Positions 1 through 12,477 are shown, counted from the first letter of the stretch. The stretch is 64,000 nucleotides of DNA from CALMBW01 sp963779645 (GCA_963779645.1 CAVZYX010000015.1:620001-684000); one strand, 5' to 3'. Numbers and translations: made by a program. The notes: generated by a model from the letters alone, not told the origin.

Positions 1-427
1 GAGGTTTGGTTGCACCCCGAAAAACCTCATCTTGCTCCAACAAACCGGTCTAACCGCGGCCAGAGAATCTCTTGCCCGACGCCGTGGTGGAGAGGGTTTC
101 CATGGGGAAATCAGGCGGATAACTACCGACAACGGCGGCCCGAGCAAGAGTATGGATGTGGGACCATGGAGCGAGGCTTCTATGGTCTCTCGACGAGAGA
201 TCCGGATGAGAAATTCCTCCTCCCGGAACCGCTCGATTCCACTTCGCCGGCCTCACAAATACCTGCGGAACTCTGCGCGTTTCCCCGCGCGTGCTCACGC
301 CAGCAAACATATGCGGCTCAGCCTGCATCTTCTATGCAGGAGTGCTCATTCGTTCCGATACCATTTTTTTGACCGCGGCCTGTCGGACTACTATAGGTAC
401 GAAAGCCAGTCTGAAGATCTGAGTGAT
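1..427. other. Leading stretch without an assignable gene
   Basis: Open frames exist on both strands here, but none gives a protein I recognise and their composition looks non-coding. An upstream extension of the glgE frame reaches position 32, but the protein resembles GlgE only from the ATG at 428. The last 60 bases hold a good sigma70-type promoter, so at least the right end is probably the glgE control region. The left part could be the 3' end of a gene cut by the window edge. Confidence 0.4.
369..397 (+). promoter_or_regulatory. Sigma70-like promoter for glgE
   Basis: TTGACC at 369-374 and TATAGG at 392-397 are separated by exactly 17 bases. Each hexamer is close to the TTGACA/TATAAT consensus. 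A start of transcription near 404 would give a leader of about 24 bases before the glgE ATG at 428. No obvious operator overlaps it. Confidence 0.55.
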
Positions 428-2447
428 ATGAAACCTATCGAAGGCCGTAAGCGAGTCGTTATTGAGGCAGTCACCCCGCAAGTCGATTGTGGACGTTATC
501 CTGCCAAGCGAATTGTGGGCGACATCGTAACCGTAACTGCAGCGGTATTTGGCGATGGCCACGACCACGTCTCAGGACATCTGCTCTATCGCCACTCCAG
601 CGCAAAAAATTGGCGATCCACGCCGCTTTCGCCGCTCACCAACGATCTCTGGTCTGCGAGTTTCACCGTCGATGCGCTCGGCGATTGGCTTTACACCCTC
701 GAGGCCTGGGTTGACCACTTCGACACCTGGTCCGCCGATCTACAAAAACGGCTGGCAGCGCAACCCGGCCAGCCTGGCGTAAGTCCTTCGGCCGAGCAAC
801 AGGATATCCCCCTCGCGTTGCGTTCCGGCGCGCTCTTGCTGGAGCAGGCCGCGGGACGCGCCAAAGATCCCGATGGCAAACGTTTAGCAGACGAGGCTGC
901 GCGTCTCCTCAATCTGGCGAAAGCAAAGTCTGAAATCTACGAATACCCTTTGACCGACGAGATCGTCGCGCTCGTCGCACAATACCCAGATCTCACCTTG
1001 GCGACGCGCTATCCTCAGGATCTGCATCTGTGGGTAGACCGCGAACGCGCACGCTTCTCCACCTGGTACGAGCTCTTCCCGCGATCCACCTCGCCCGACC
1101 CCGCGCGGCACGGCACATTCGCCGACGTCCAGGCACTTCTGCCAACCATCGCCGCGATGGGCTTCGATGTGCTCTACATGCCGCCGATTCATCCCATCGG
1201 CAAAGCCTTTCGCAAAGGCCCCAACAACAACGTTACCTCGACAGAAAACGATCCCGGCAGCCCCTGGGCGATTGGTGCAAAAGAGGGCGGCCACAAATCC
1301 ATTCTCGCCGAGCTTGGCACTCTTCGAGACTTCGACGCTCTCGTCGCCGCAACACGGCAGCACGGCATGGAGTTGGCACTGGACATCGCCTTCCAGTGTT
1401 CCCCCGACCATCCCTGGGTCGCCGAGCATCCCGACTGGTTCAATCATCCGTCCCGATGGCTCCATCCAATACGCGGAGAACCCACCAAAAAAGTACCAGG
1501 ACATCTATCCGCTCAACTTCGAGTCACCCGACTGGCGCGGTCTGTGGGAGGCTCTGCGCGATGTCTTCACCTATTGGATCAAGCGCGGCGTCAAGATCTT
1601 CCGCGTCGACAATCCGCACACCAAGGCTCTTCCGTTCTGGGAGTGGTGCATCGGCGAGATTCATGCGAAAGATCCTGATGTGATCTTTCTCGCCGAGGCC
1701 TTCACCCGTCCGCACGTTATGTACTCGCTGGCCAAGGCCGGCTTCACCCAGTCCTATACGTACTTCACCTGGCGCAACACGAAGGACGAACTACGTGAGT
1801 ACTTCGAAGAGATCACCAAGCCGCCCGTGGCGACTTCTTTCATCCGAATCTCTGGCCAAACACGCCCGACATCCTGCATGCCACCCTTCAAAACGGCGGC
1901 CGCCCTGCCTTCATGCAGCGCCTGATCCTTGCGGCAACACTTGGCGCGAACTACGGCATCTACGGCCCTGCCTATGAACTGGGCGAAAATCTTCCCGCCA
2001 AACCCGGTAGTGAAGAGTATCTCAACAGCGAGAAGTACGAGATTCGTCACTGGGACCGCAACGCAAGCACGAGTCTCGCTCCGCTCATCACGAAGGTCAA
2101 TCAGATCCGGCGCACCAACCCCGCACTCCAGAGCGACGGCTCGCTTCACTTCCACAACGTGGATAACTCAAACATCCTTTGCTACAGCAAATGGAGTGGG
2201 CAAAATCAGCATTCTCGTTGCCATCAATCTCGATCCAACTCAGGAGCAGGCAGGGTGGATCGATCTCGACCTCAAGGAACTGGCCATCCCGCATAACGAA
2301 ACCTTTGACATCGAAGATCTGCTCACCGGCACCCACTACCAATGGCACGATCGCAGCAACTACGTCGCTCTACGTCCGGATGTGATGCCCGCGCACATCT
2401 TCCGCTTGCTTCGCAAACCCACCGCCGAGACCGCGCAGACCCCGTAA
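428..2447 (+). CDS. glgE: GlgE maltose-1-phosphate maltosyltransferase (frameshifted)
   Basis: GH13_3 enzyme that transfers maltosyl units from maltose-1-phosphate to alpha-1,4-glucan in the cytoplasm. The span would encode about 670 residues, the usual GlgE length. The N-terminal beta domain begins MKPIEGRKRVV at the ATG at 428. The catalytic barrel shows GFDVLYMPPIHPIG, then KIFRVDNPHTKALPFW, whose Asp aligns with the GlgE nucleophile, and VIFLAEAFTRP with the acid/base Glu. The C-terminal beta domain ends near LRPDVMPAHIFRLLRK. The frame breaks near 1,450 (one extra base restores HRPDGSIQYAENPPKK), near 1,830 (before FFHPNLWPNTPD) and near 2,200 (before KISILVAINLD). Every segment is well conserved, so I favour sequence error over a pseudogene. 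treS-mak follows 42 bases downstream, the usual GlgE-pathway neighbour. Confidence 0.9.
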
Positions 2448-2489
2448 GCAAATCATTCCTGAAGATAGCTTCCAGCACGAGGACGAAGA

Positions 2490-5805
<3,316 letters not shown>

Positions 5806-5889
5806 ATATCTCGTTGGCCTAGGTGTACTGCCACTCAAGATTGATTCTTTTTGCTCTTGTCGAAAAAAAATTACACGATAGTCTGAATC

Positions 5890-6771
5890 ATGGCTCCAGT
5901 GAAGCTGATCGTTGTCTTTGCCGCATGCCTCGCGTGGCCGCTGGCCAACTCACCTTCCGCCGGACATTTTCTTTTGCCAGAGCGCGGCGCCGCATCCGAT
6001 CTCGAGATCGTCGGCATGGCCGCAGGTATCGCACCCGGCACAGTCCGCTACATCTCGTACGACCGACTCGCGACACTCTCTCAGACAACGGTCATAGTCA
6101 CAGGCGATGACAACTTCCGCGAACTCGCTCAGCAAAAACTAACCGTGACCGGCGTCTATCTCGACGTGCTCGAGAGCTCCCTCGGCGTTCTTCCCGGATC
6201 GGATCTAATGACCGCCCTGTGTTCCGATGGCTATCGTGCAAACTACACGCGAGAGTATGTGAAGAGACACCGTCCAATCCTCGCGCTGAAGATTGACGGC
6301 CTGCCCGTCGAGACCTGGGTCGCTCAGACGCACAACGATGATCCCGGCACCTACTTCATCACCCATGCGGACTTCACGCCGTCCTACAGCGTCCTCTCTT
6401 TTCCGGAGCTTCCCAAGATCCCGGCAAAGATAACCCGCCTCGAGTTCGGCACAACCCAGCAGGTCTACGGAGCCATCGCACCTCACCAGAAAGATGCGTC
6501 CAACCCGGAGGTCATCAACGGTTTTCGCATCGCCCAGCAACACTGTTACCGCTGCCACAATATGGGTAAATACGGCGGCACAAAAGCAGGCCGCTCGTGG
6601 CAGACGCTAGGCAACTTCGCCGCCTCGTCGCCATCGAGCTTCGAACGCTACCTCCGCAATCCAAAATCCATCAATCCGAAATCTGCCATGTCACCTAATC
6701 CGCAGCTCGATGAGTCTACCGCGAAAGCCCTTCAGACCTATTTCCAGACCTTTGCCACGACAGCCCACTGA
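5890..6771 (+). CDS. Secreted monoheme cytochrome c protein
   Basis: 293-residue protein with a hydrophobic N-terminal signal (about residues 1-20), so it is probably periplasmic. The C-terminal quarter is a class I cytochrome c: the haem site is CYRCH with Cys219, Cys222 and His223, and a Met near SAMSPNPQLDE is the likely sixth ligand. The middle (about 75-150, with LCSDGYRANYT and PILALKIDG) reminds me of the molybdopterin-oxidoreductase/SUOX fold seen fused to small cytochromes, but I cannot confirm that by eye. It lies 84 bases after treS-mak and 39 before an amidase, so it may be transcribed separately. The electron partner is unknown. Confidence 0.75.
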   Translation: MAPVKLIVVFAACLAWPLANSPSAGHFLLPERGAASDLEIVGMAAGIAPGTVRYISYDRLATLSQTTVIVTGDDNFRELAQQKLTVTGVYLDVLESSLGVLPGSDLMTALCSDGYRANYTREYVKRHRPILALKIDGLPVETWVAQTHNDDPGTYFITHADFTPSYSVLSFPELPKIPAKITRLEFGTTQQVYGAIAPHQKDASNPEVINGFRIAQQHCYRCHNMGKYGGTKAGRSWQTLGNFAASSPSSFERYLRNPKSINPKSAMSPNPQLDESTAKALQTYFQTFATTAH

Positions 6772-6810
6772 TGCTCCGTTTTCGCAGCACCCACCACACG
6801 GGTTCAAGCC

Positions 6811-8120
6811 ATGACAAACACCCCCTCTCCGCTCAGTTCTCTTCGCCACGCACTCGCGTCGTCTGAGACCGATCCCCAAACGATAGCCATCGCTGCAGCC
6901 GGCAGCGCCAACAGCAACGCCTCGCACAACACCTACCTGACTCTCACAACGATTGAATCGCTCCAACGAACCGAACGACTACCCGGCATCTTTGCCGACG
7001 CTCAAAATCGTCCATCTCTTTACGGCATTCCCATCTCGATCAAAGACTGCTTCGACCTGACAGGGACCACGACAAGCTGCGGCTCCCGCTTCTACCAGCA
7101 ACTCCATCCCGTCGCCGAAAAGAACTCATGGGTCGCGCAACGCCTTCTCGACGCGGGCGCGATCATCCCCGGAAAAACTCATCTTCATCAGCTTGCATAC
7201 GGCATCACCGGCGAAAACGCCGACTATGGAGACTGCGTCCAGCCACGCGACTCAACTCTGCTCACCGGTGGCTCCTCGAGCGGCGCAGCTGCCAGTGTGC
7301 AGGAAGGATCTGCCCTCGCAGCCATCGGCACCGACACCGGCGGATCCGTCCGCGTCCCCGCTGCACTCTGCGGACTAGCCGGCTACCGCGCCTCTCACGG
7401 CGTCAGCCACGGCGAAGAACGCTGGTCCGGCGCTGCCCACCTTGCACCATCCTTCGATACCCTCGGCCTGCTCTTTCGCGATCTCCGCGACGGCCCCGCG
7501 CTCGCCAGCGCCATCTACGACATCCCCTCCGTCACCGCACCAACTCAACTCCGGATCGGCTATGTTGGCGAAGAGTTCACCCACGATTGCGAACCCGAGG
7601 TCCTCGCCGCATTCGCCGCTTGGAAGCAGCACCTCACAGGATGCGGAGCGCGCCTCACAGCAATCGACACCGCCTTCTGGGCCGACAGTCTGGAGATCTT
7701 CGCGTCGATCCAGGCCAGCGAAGCAGCCCAACTCCACCGCGGCACTATCAACACTTCGAGCCCGCGATCGCAGAACGCCTCGCCTGGGGAGCGTCCATCA
7801 CGATCGAGCAACTCCAGGCTTTTCGCCGGCGCCTCGAAGTCTTCCGCTCCCGTATGTCGTCGCTCTTCCAACAAGTCGACCTCCTCCTGCTCCCCTGCTC
7901 TCCCGTCAGCAAACTCTTCGCAGGCACGGACCAATCGCACATCCGCAAAGCGATCCTGCGCTACACCACACCTGTCAGCCTTGCCGGCATGCCCGCCGTC
8001 ACTCTCGCTGGCGAAGCCATCGGTGCGCCCCTCGGCACTGGCATGCAGTTGGTTGCTGCCTCCATGCAGGACGCAGCGCTCTTATCCTTCGCCGCCTCTC
8101 TCCCAACGCGTCTCCGCTAG
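6811..8120 (+). CDS. Amidase signature family hydrolase (one frameshift)
   Basis: Cytoplasmic amide hydrolase of the amidase-signature family, about 436 residues. The Ser-cisSer-Lys triad is visible: Lys in PISIKDCFD, cis-Ser in LTGGSSSGAAA, and nucleophile Ser in GTDTGGSVRVPAALCG. The frame breaks near 7,745. One missing C (GGCCAC read as GGCAC) restores RGHYQHFEPAIAERL and the rest of the protein to the stop at 8,120. The family includes GatA, AtzF/AtzE-type and broad amidases. The short length and lack of gatB/gatC neighbours argue against GatA, and I cannot name the substrate. The gene ends about 15 bases before the first palindrome-ended repeat, which may serve as its terminator. Confidence 0.85.
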
Positions 8121-8133
8121 GCCGTGTGAACCG

Positions 8134-8279
8134 CTACGCGCGGTGCGGTCACTTCGTGACGGGTATACCTCTCCGGTTGGCGCTCCCGCTGGTCGCGATG
8201 AGAATCGTCTGCCGATCGTCGCGAGGCCCCGGGGCGAAGTCGGTATACATGTCACGAAGTGACCGCCGCCCGCGCAGGG
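8134..8279. repeat. Palindrome-ended intergenic repeat, copy 1
   Basis: A left arm at about 8,134-8,170 containing GCGGTCACTTCGTGAC and then GGTATACC is matched in inverted orientation by a right arm at about 8,241-8,279 containing GGTATACATGTCACGAAGTG. The internal 70 bases are unlike those of copy 2. Each arm also holds a smaller palindrome, GTCACTTCGTGAC. It lies wholly between the amidase and the DUF1338 gene. The form suggests a REP/BIME-like or MITE-like element. Confidence 0.75.
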
Positions 8280-8357
8280 AAACTTTACAGACGCGCTTCC
8301 ATTGACGATGATGTTAGGGCCGGATGCAGTCCCTCCGGCAGTCACGGGGAATCAACA

Positions 8358-9389
8358 ATGAGCACAAGCAACGGCGTACTACGCGAAACACTCGACAAGA
8401 TCATCGGTAACGACCGCACCGAACACCTCTTCAAGCTTCTGGTCATCCATCCCGAGATCGCCTCCGCCACCGGCCCGCAAGTCTCTCGCGCCGTCCTCGC
8501 ACAGGCACTCAACATGCTCCTCTTCGAAGATCTTCTTCGCCGCGTCCCCACTGCCAAAACCTACGCCGACTACACTCTCAGCAAAGGGCGCCAGATCCTC
8601 CACGATCACGGCGCCGTCCGCACCGTTGCACTCGAAGGCATGGGCGGCCTCCCCGCCGGCCAAGAAGCAATCACGCGCATTCTTCGCCCACTCGGCTACG
8701 CACTCAACGGCGTCTACCCGCTGGAACGCCTCAAGATGACCGGCCGCTCCCATGCCCAGGCCGACTATCCCGAAGAGATCGCCCAGTTCTTCCTCAGCGA
8801 ACTTCACCCCGAGCGCTTCTCGCCAGAGTTCCAGGCCGCAGTCCAGCGCGTCACCGCAACTTCAAAGGACCCCGTCACCCCACAGGCGAAATCTCTCCTC
8901 GACAAACTAGAATCCACCGGCTCCCTCAGCATCGACGAGTCCGTCGCGCTGCTCCCAATCCTCGCCTCCGTCTTCGAGCGCCAGCACACCGAACCCACCC
9001 TCGCCGACTACGAGATTCTCCTCGCCGAATCCCCCGAGATGGCCTGGATCTCGACCGAGGGCAACGCCTTCAACCATGCCACGGACCGCGTTCCCGACGT
9101 GGACCAACTTGCAGCAGAACAGAAAGCCCTGGGCCAACCCATGAAGGCCGCCGTCGAAACCTCGCAATCGGGCCGCGTCCGCCAGACTGCCTTTCTCGCC
9201 GCCAAAGTTCAGCGCAAGTTCCACACACCCGAAGGCGGTCTCGTCTCCAAAGAAGTCAACGGCTCCTTCTACGAGTTCATCACGCGCCTTCCGCTCCCTG
9301 AAGAGGACGGCAAGCAGAAACTCGACCTCGGCTTCGACAGCTCCAACGCCCAGGCCATCTTCAAGATGACCGCCACCGGCAAAGCCTGA
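8358..9389 (+). CDS. DUF1338 / HglS-like 2-oxoadipate dioxygenase-decarboxylase
   Basis: 343-residue intact cytoplasmic protein of the DUF1338 family. The characterised member HglS (Pseudomonas putida) is a non-haem Fe(II) enzyme converting 2-oxoadipate to D-2-hydroxyglutarate in lysine breakdown. Candidate metal ligands are His84 in LHDHGAVRTV, His240 in AFNHATDRV and Glu306 in GSFYEFITRL. Their spacing closely matches the HglS ligands as I remember them (70, 226, 294). I chose the ATG at 8358 because the family similarity begins at MSTSNGVLRETLDKII and GGGGA precedes it; the open frame runs 99 bases further upstream through the repeat. No lysine-pathway gene is adjacent, so the substrate is inferred from the family only. 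Confidence 0.82.
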   Translation: MSTSNGVLRETLDKIIGNDRTEHLFKLLVIHPEIASATGPQVSRAVLAQALNMLLFEDLLRRVPTAKTYADYTLSKGRQILHDHGAVRTVALEGMGGLPAGQEAITRILRPLGYALNGVYPLERLKMTGRSHAQADYPEEIAQFFLSELHPERFSPEFQAAVQRVTATSKDPVTPQAKSLLDKLESTGSLSIDESVALLPILASVFERQHTEPTLADYEILLAESPEMAWISTEGNAFNHATDRVPDVDQLAAEQKALGQPMKAAVETSQSGRVRQTAFLAAKVQRKFHTPEGGLVSKEVNGSFYEFITRLPLPEEDGKQKLDLGFDSSNAQAIFKMTATGKA

Positions 9390-9393
9390 AGGC

Positions 9394-9553
9394 CTACTGC
9401 GCGTGGGGCGGTCACTTCGTGACGTGTATACCGGTCTTGAGGAAAGAGCGGCACAGGTCCTCCCGTTGGTCGGCACAATCATCTTCCCCGACCAGCGGGA
9501 GGGTCACCGAAGGGGTACACAAGTCACGAAGCGACCGCCCTCCGCGCAGGAGG
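9394..9553. repeat. Palindrome-ended intergenic repeat, copy 2
   Basis: Second copy of the element at 8,134. The left arm at about 9,394-9,432 contains GGCGGTCACTTCGTGACGTG followed by TATACC. The inverted right arm at about 9,513-9,553 contains GGGGTACACAAGTCACGAAG followed by CGACCGCC. The arms match those of copy 1 with a few substitutions, while the 80-base centre differs. It begins 5 bases after the stop of the DUF1338 gene, so the two copies bracket that gene. Confidence 0.75.
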
Positions 9554-9603
9554 CTCGTCCGCCAGGAAACAAAAATCATGTTGAATGTGATCCCTTTTCA
9601 TCC

Positions 9604-9980
9604 TTATGGCTGAGCGGAATTCAACGGAAAGCTAATGTCTAAATCAGCAAGCCGAACTACCGCGAGATCAGGCTCAATAGGAGATCGATGATAGATCTGA
9701 AGATGAGTTGGCGATATCCATGTCAGCTGAAGATCTTTGTCAGCATTCTCATCACTAAGAACATAGGTCTTTGGAACCATCCCTCCGCCCGGATAGCTGA
9801 AAATATCGAACGGTTTTCCACGATTCACGGTTCCGTTAACTCTGCGGACGCTGACGGCAGTTTCAACCCATGCTGAACCGAAACCGCCCCACTGATCAGT
9901 TCTGGCTGTTGCGATCCACGCTCCATCTGGCGAGGGAATATCCTTTTTCCACACTGTAGGGTCGTAGCCGCGATACACCA
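9604..9980 (-). pseudogene. C-terminal fragment of an unrecognised protein
   Basis: About 120 residues ending in DISFPLNSAQP with a stop at 9,604-9,606. It includes SPDGAWIATARTDQWGGFGS and KTYVLSDENADKDLQLTWIS. The codon use and lower GC match the acidobacterial half. It is open at its upstream end, where it runs in frame into the phosphomannomutase start at about 9,980, so the true N-terminus is missing. I do not recognise the family. The phrasing suggests a secreted or envelope protein of unknown function. Confidence 0.5.
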
Positions 9981-9995
9981 GGTCGCTCGAGATGA
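9965..9995. other. Probable chimeric junction between two genomes
   Basis: On the minus strand the phosphomannomutase reads VVDLGLISSDLVY and then abruptly becomes RGYDPTVWKKDIPS, which is not that family. Base composition changes sharply at the same place, from moderate GC on the left to very high GC on the right. No mobile-element end, duplication or att-like repeat is visible. An assembly join is the simplest reading. Confidence 0.75.
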
Positions 9996-10215
9996 GCCCG
10001 AGATCGACGACGTCGACGCCCTCGGCGGTCACCCCGTCGGCGAAGGCGGCGGACAGGGCGGCCCCCGAGGCCCGCATGTCGCGGCCCATCAGGATGCGGG
10101 GGGCGCCGGTGAAACGGGCGAAGGCGGTGCCCACCGACCGGGCTATGGACGCGTCGAGTTGATCGGGCACGATGCCGCGAATGTCGTACGCCTTGAAGAT
10201 CGCGGCAATCGCCAT
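9981..10215 (-). pseudogene. manB: Phosphomannomutase/phosphoglucomutase, N-terminal fragment
   Basis: The first ~78 residues of an alpha-D-phosphohexomutase: MAIAAIFKAYDIRGIVPDQL is the family's opening, followed by GRDMRASGAALSAAFADGV and the VVDLGLISSD strand. The active-site Ser loop (TASHNP) and everything beyond it are absent, because the sequence changes to a different protein at about 9,980. In an intact genome the gene would supply mannose-1-phosphate for the envelope glycans made by the neighbouring genes. It starts with ATG at 10,215, divergently from the GT2 gene, with only 26 bases between. Confidence 0.8.
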
Positions 10216-10241
10216 TGGGCTCCCAATGTAGTTGGGGCAGG

Positions 10242-10985
10242 ATGAGCACCTTGATCTCGGTGGTGATGCCCGCCCACGACGAGGAGGACTTCCTCGCCGC
10301 CTCGGTCGAGGAGGTCGTGCTGGGCCTCCGCGGCCGGCGCGATTTCGAGGTCGTGGTGGTGGAGAACGGCTCGACCGACGCCACCGCCGCGGTGGCGGCC
10401 AAGCTGGCCGGCCGGTTCCCGGAGGTCCGCTGCCTCTCGCTCGACGTCGCCGACTACGGGGCCGCCCTCCGCCAGGGCTTTCTGGCCGCCACCGGGAGGT
10501 CGGTGGTGATCTTCGACGTCGACTACTACGACCTGGGCTTCCTCGACGAGGCCTTGAAGGTGCTCGAGCGGGATGGTGGCCCGGCCATCGTCGTCGGGAG
10601 CAAGCGGGGGCCGGGCGCGATGGACACCCGGGGTTGGAGCCGCCGGTCGGTCACGTGGGTGTTCTCCACGACCCTGCGGGTCGGTTTCGGGCTGGGCGTG
10701 TCCGACACCCACGGGATGAAGGTGCTGCGGCGGGAGGAGATGGTGGCCCTGGTCGAAGGGTCGAAGTTCGGCACCGACCTGTTCGACACCGAGCTGGTCA
10801 TCCGGGCCGAGCGGGCCGGCCTCCGGGTCGAGGAGCTGCCGGTGCTGGTCGAGGAACGCCGACCGTCCCGCACGTCGATCGTCCGCCGCATCCCCCGGTC
10901 GCTGGTCGGCCTGGCCCGCCTCCGGATGGTGCTCTGGCAGGAAGGCCGCGCCTCGAAGGCCGACTACCCGGAATCGGACCGCTGA
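10242..10985 (+). CDS. GT2 family glycosyltransferase (polyprenol-phosphate mannose type)
   Basis: 247-residue intact GT-A fold enzyme beginning MSTLISVVMPAHDEE at the ATG at 10,242, with GGGGCAGG just upstream. It shows the nucleotide-binding VVVVENGSTDAT and the DxD-like metal site VVIFDVDYYD. It has no C-terminal membrane segments and ends in basic, Ser/Arg-rich sequence. The closest groups I know are dolichol/polyprenol-phosphate mannose synthases, which fits the adjacent manB fragment and the GT-C membrane enzymes downstream that use lipid-linked sugars. The donor sugar is inferred. Confidence 0.8.
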   Translation: MSTLISVVMPAHDEEDFLAASVEEVVLGLRGRRDFEVVVVENGSTDATAAVAAKLAGRFPEVRCLSLDVADYGAALRQGFLAATGRSVVIFDVDYYDLGFLDEALKVLERDGGPAIVVGSKRGPGAMDTRGWSRRSVTWVFSTTLRVGFGLGVSDTHGMKVLRREEMVALVEGSKFGTDLFDTELVIRAERAGLRVEELPVLVEERRPSRTSIVRRIPRSLVGLARLRMVLWQEGRASKADYPESDR

Positions 10986-11122
10986 CTGCTCGCGCCGTGC
11001 AGTTCCCCGGCCGCAACGCCTCAGGCAGTTACACCCGGATGACGCTGTCACCCCTGACCGCATTCGGATCGGTGGGCTCCACACGCTGGGCCCACAGCGC
11101 GCGAGTTATTCCTACAGGGACC

Positions 11123-11899
11123 CTACGCCCATAGGTTGTCCATCGTCTCGTGTGTCATCGGCCGGGCAAGATCCCGGGGCGCGGCGTAGGCCATGTTGAT
11201 GATGAGCCTGCGTCCACCGGTGATCGGGTAGACGCGGTGCATGGTCGTGTCGGTTCGCATCAGGTACAGGTCGCCCGGAGCCAACTCCATGGAGTAGATC
11301 GGCCGGGAGACGAACCACCTGGGCAGCTGCGGGTCGTTCTTGTTCCATGACGTCCGAGGAACGCACTGCACGAACCCGCCGAGCTCGATGGGCGGGCACT
11401 CGACGACCCACACGAGCGCCAAACTGTAGTCGTCCCAGTGCCAGCCATGGGTGTCGCCGGACTGCTCGAGTTCCGTGATGACGAAGCGCTCGGGAAGGTA
11501 CGGGCATTCCAGGACCTCGTCACCGGCGATTGTGGCCAGAGCAGCGCGTATGCCGGGCGCGGAATACACCGCAGGGATGACCGAGCCGAACTCGGCGATC
11601 TGGTCGTGTCGGAGGTTCCGCATGCGACGTGGCGTGTTCCCGGTCTCGTGAAAGACCAGGTCACGACGGGTGCCGTGGGAGGCCATCAACTCCTCTGCCT
11701 CCTGAGCCACGGCCTTCTTCACGGCGTCCGGGGCCAGGAATGCAACTCTGGCCGCACCCCGTTCCAGTAGCCCGGCCCGCGCCTCACCTAGACGGGGATC
11801 ATCCAACAACGCGGAGATGTGCGATTCTAATTGCGCTACCAGCGGATGGGTGAGAGTGATAACGACGACCCTTATGCTCGGAGGATGGGAAGGTACCAT
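11123..11899 (-). CDS. BesD/HalD-like Fe(II)/2-oxoglutarate oxygenase
   Basis: 258-residue intact protein resembling the family annotated as HalD/BesD halogenases of free amino acids. It carries HGWHWDDYSLALVWVVE and LMRTDTTMHRVYPITGG. The inferred facial triad is His154, Asp156 and His221, with Arg231 for 2-oxoglutarate. True halogenases of this group have Gly where this protein has Asp156, so hydroxylation rather than chlorination is expected. The NMAYA and MTHETMDNLW tail is also typical of the group. The ATG at 11,899 overlaps the start of the divergent GNAT gene. Local GC is lower than in the flanks, suggesting transfer. The substrate is unknown, perhaps an amino acid. Confidence 0.8.
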   Translation of the reverse strand: MVPSHPPSIRVVVITLTHPLVAQLESHISALLDDPRLGEARAGLLERGAARVAFLAPDAVKKAVAQEAEELMASHGTRRDLVFHETGNTPRRMRNLRHDQIAEFGSVIPAVYSAPGIRAALATIAGDEVLECPYLPERFVITELEQSGDTHGWHWDDYSLALVWVVECPPIELGGFVQCVPRTSWNKNDPQLPRWFVSRPIYSMELAPGDLYLMRTDTTMHRVYPITGGRRLIINMAYAAPRDLARPMTHETMDNLWA

Positions 11900-12477
11900 T
11901 GAGCCAGCCCGATAACGCGGACCGCCGCACCGAGAGCACCGTCTGGTATCTCGAGTTGACTGAACGGCGAGTCCTGCCGGTACCTCCTGCCGATCCTCGT
12001 CTCGAGATCGTCCGCGCCGAACTGCCTTCCCCGGAATTCGGCCAGTTTCTCTACAGGGCTGTGGGAGGGGACCATTTCTGGATCGATCGGCTGCCCTGGA
12101 CGCGGCAAGACTGGGAGGAGCGGCTCAACCTACCGGGGCTGGAAAACTGGGTCGCGTGGATCCGCGGCACTCCCGTTGGGTACGCAGAGCTACGCGCCGA
12201 ACTCGACGGCAACGTCGAGATAAGTTCCTTTGGCCTCATGCCCGCTTTCAGGGGAAGGGGCTTGAGCCGACATTTGCTCACCTTCGCCTTGGAGAAGGCT
12301 TGGACTATTGCCGAGCGATGGCCTGGGTTCCCTCCGGCTCGGCGCGTCTGGCTCCACACATGCTCCTTCGACAACCCCGCGGCACTGCACGTCTATCGGT
12401 CCCAGGGCCTGTCGGTCTACAAAGTGGAGGCGGCCATCGTCGAGCTTCCTCAAGACCGGCCGGGAGTTGCCGGTTGA
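11899..12477 (+). CDS. GNAT family N-acetyltransferase
   Basis: 192-residue intact protein. The acetyl-CoA loop is FGLMPAFRGRGLSRHLLTFA (Arg118-Gly-Arg-Gly-Leu122), followed by a long helix and the C-terminal strand pair with WLHTCSFDNPAALHVYRSQG, which is standard GNAT order. The N-terminal 45 residues are an extension. The start is probably TTG at 11,899 with GGGAAGG just upstream; the ATG at 11,885 is out of frame. It is divergent from the oxygenase and their 5' ends touch, so they probably share control and may act on the same amino acid or natural product. Substrate unknown. Confidence 0.78.
   Translation: MSQPDNADRRTESTVWYLELTERRVLPVPPADPRLEIVRAELPSPEFGQFLYRAVGGDHFWIDRLPWTRQDWEERLNLPGLENWVAWIRGTPVGYAELRAELDGNVEISSFGLMPAFRGRGLSRHLLTFALEKAWTIAERWPGFPPARRVWLHTCSFDNPAALHVYRSQGLSVYKVEAAIVELPQDRPGVAG

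Noticed and set aside
32..427. N-terminal extension of GlgE
   Set aside because: The open frame continues upstream, but the added residues look non-protein and the promoter at 369-397 lies inside it.
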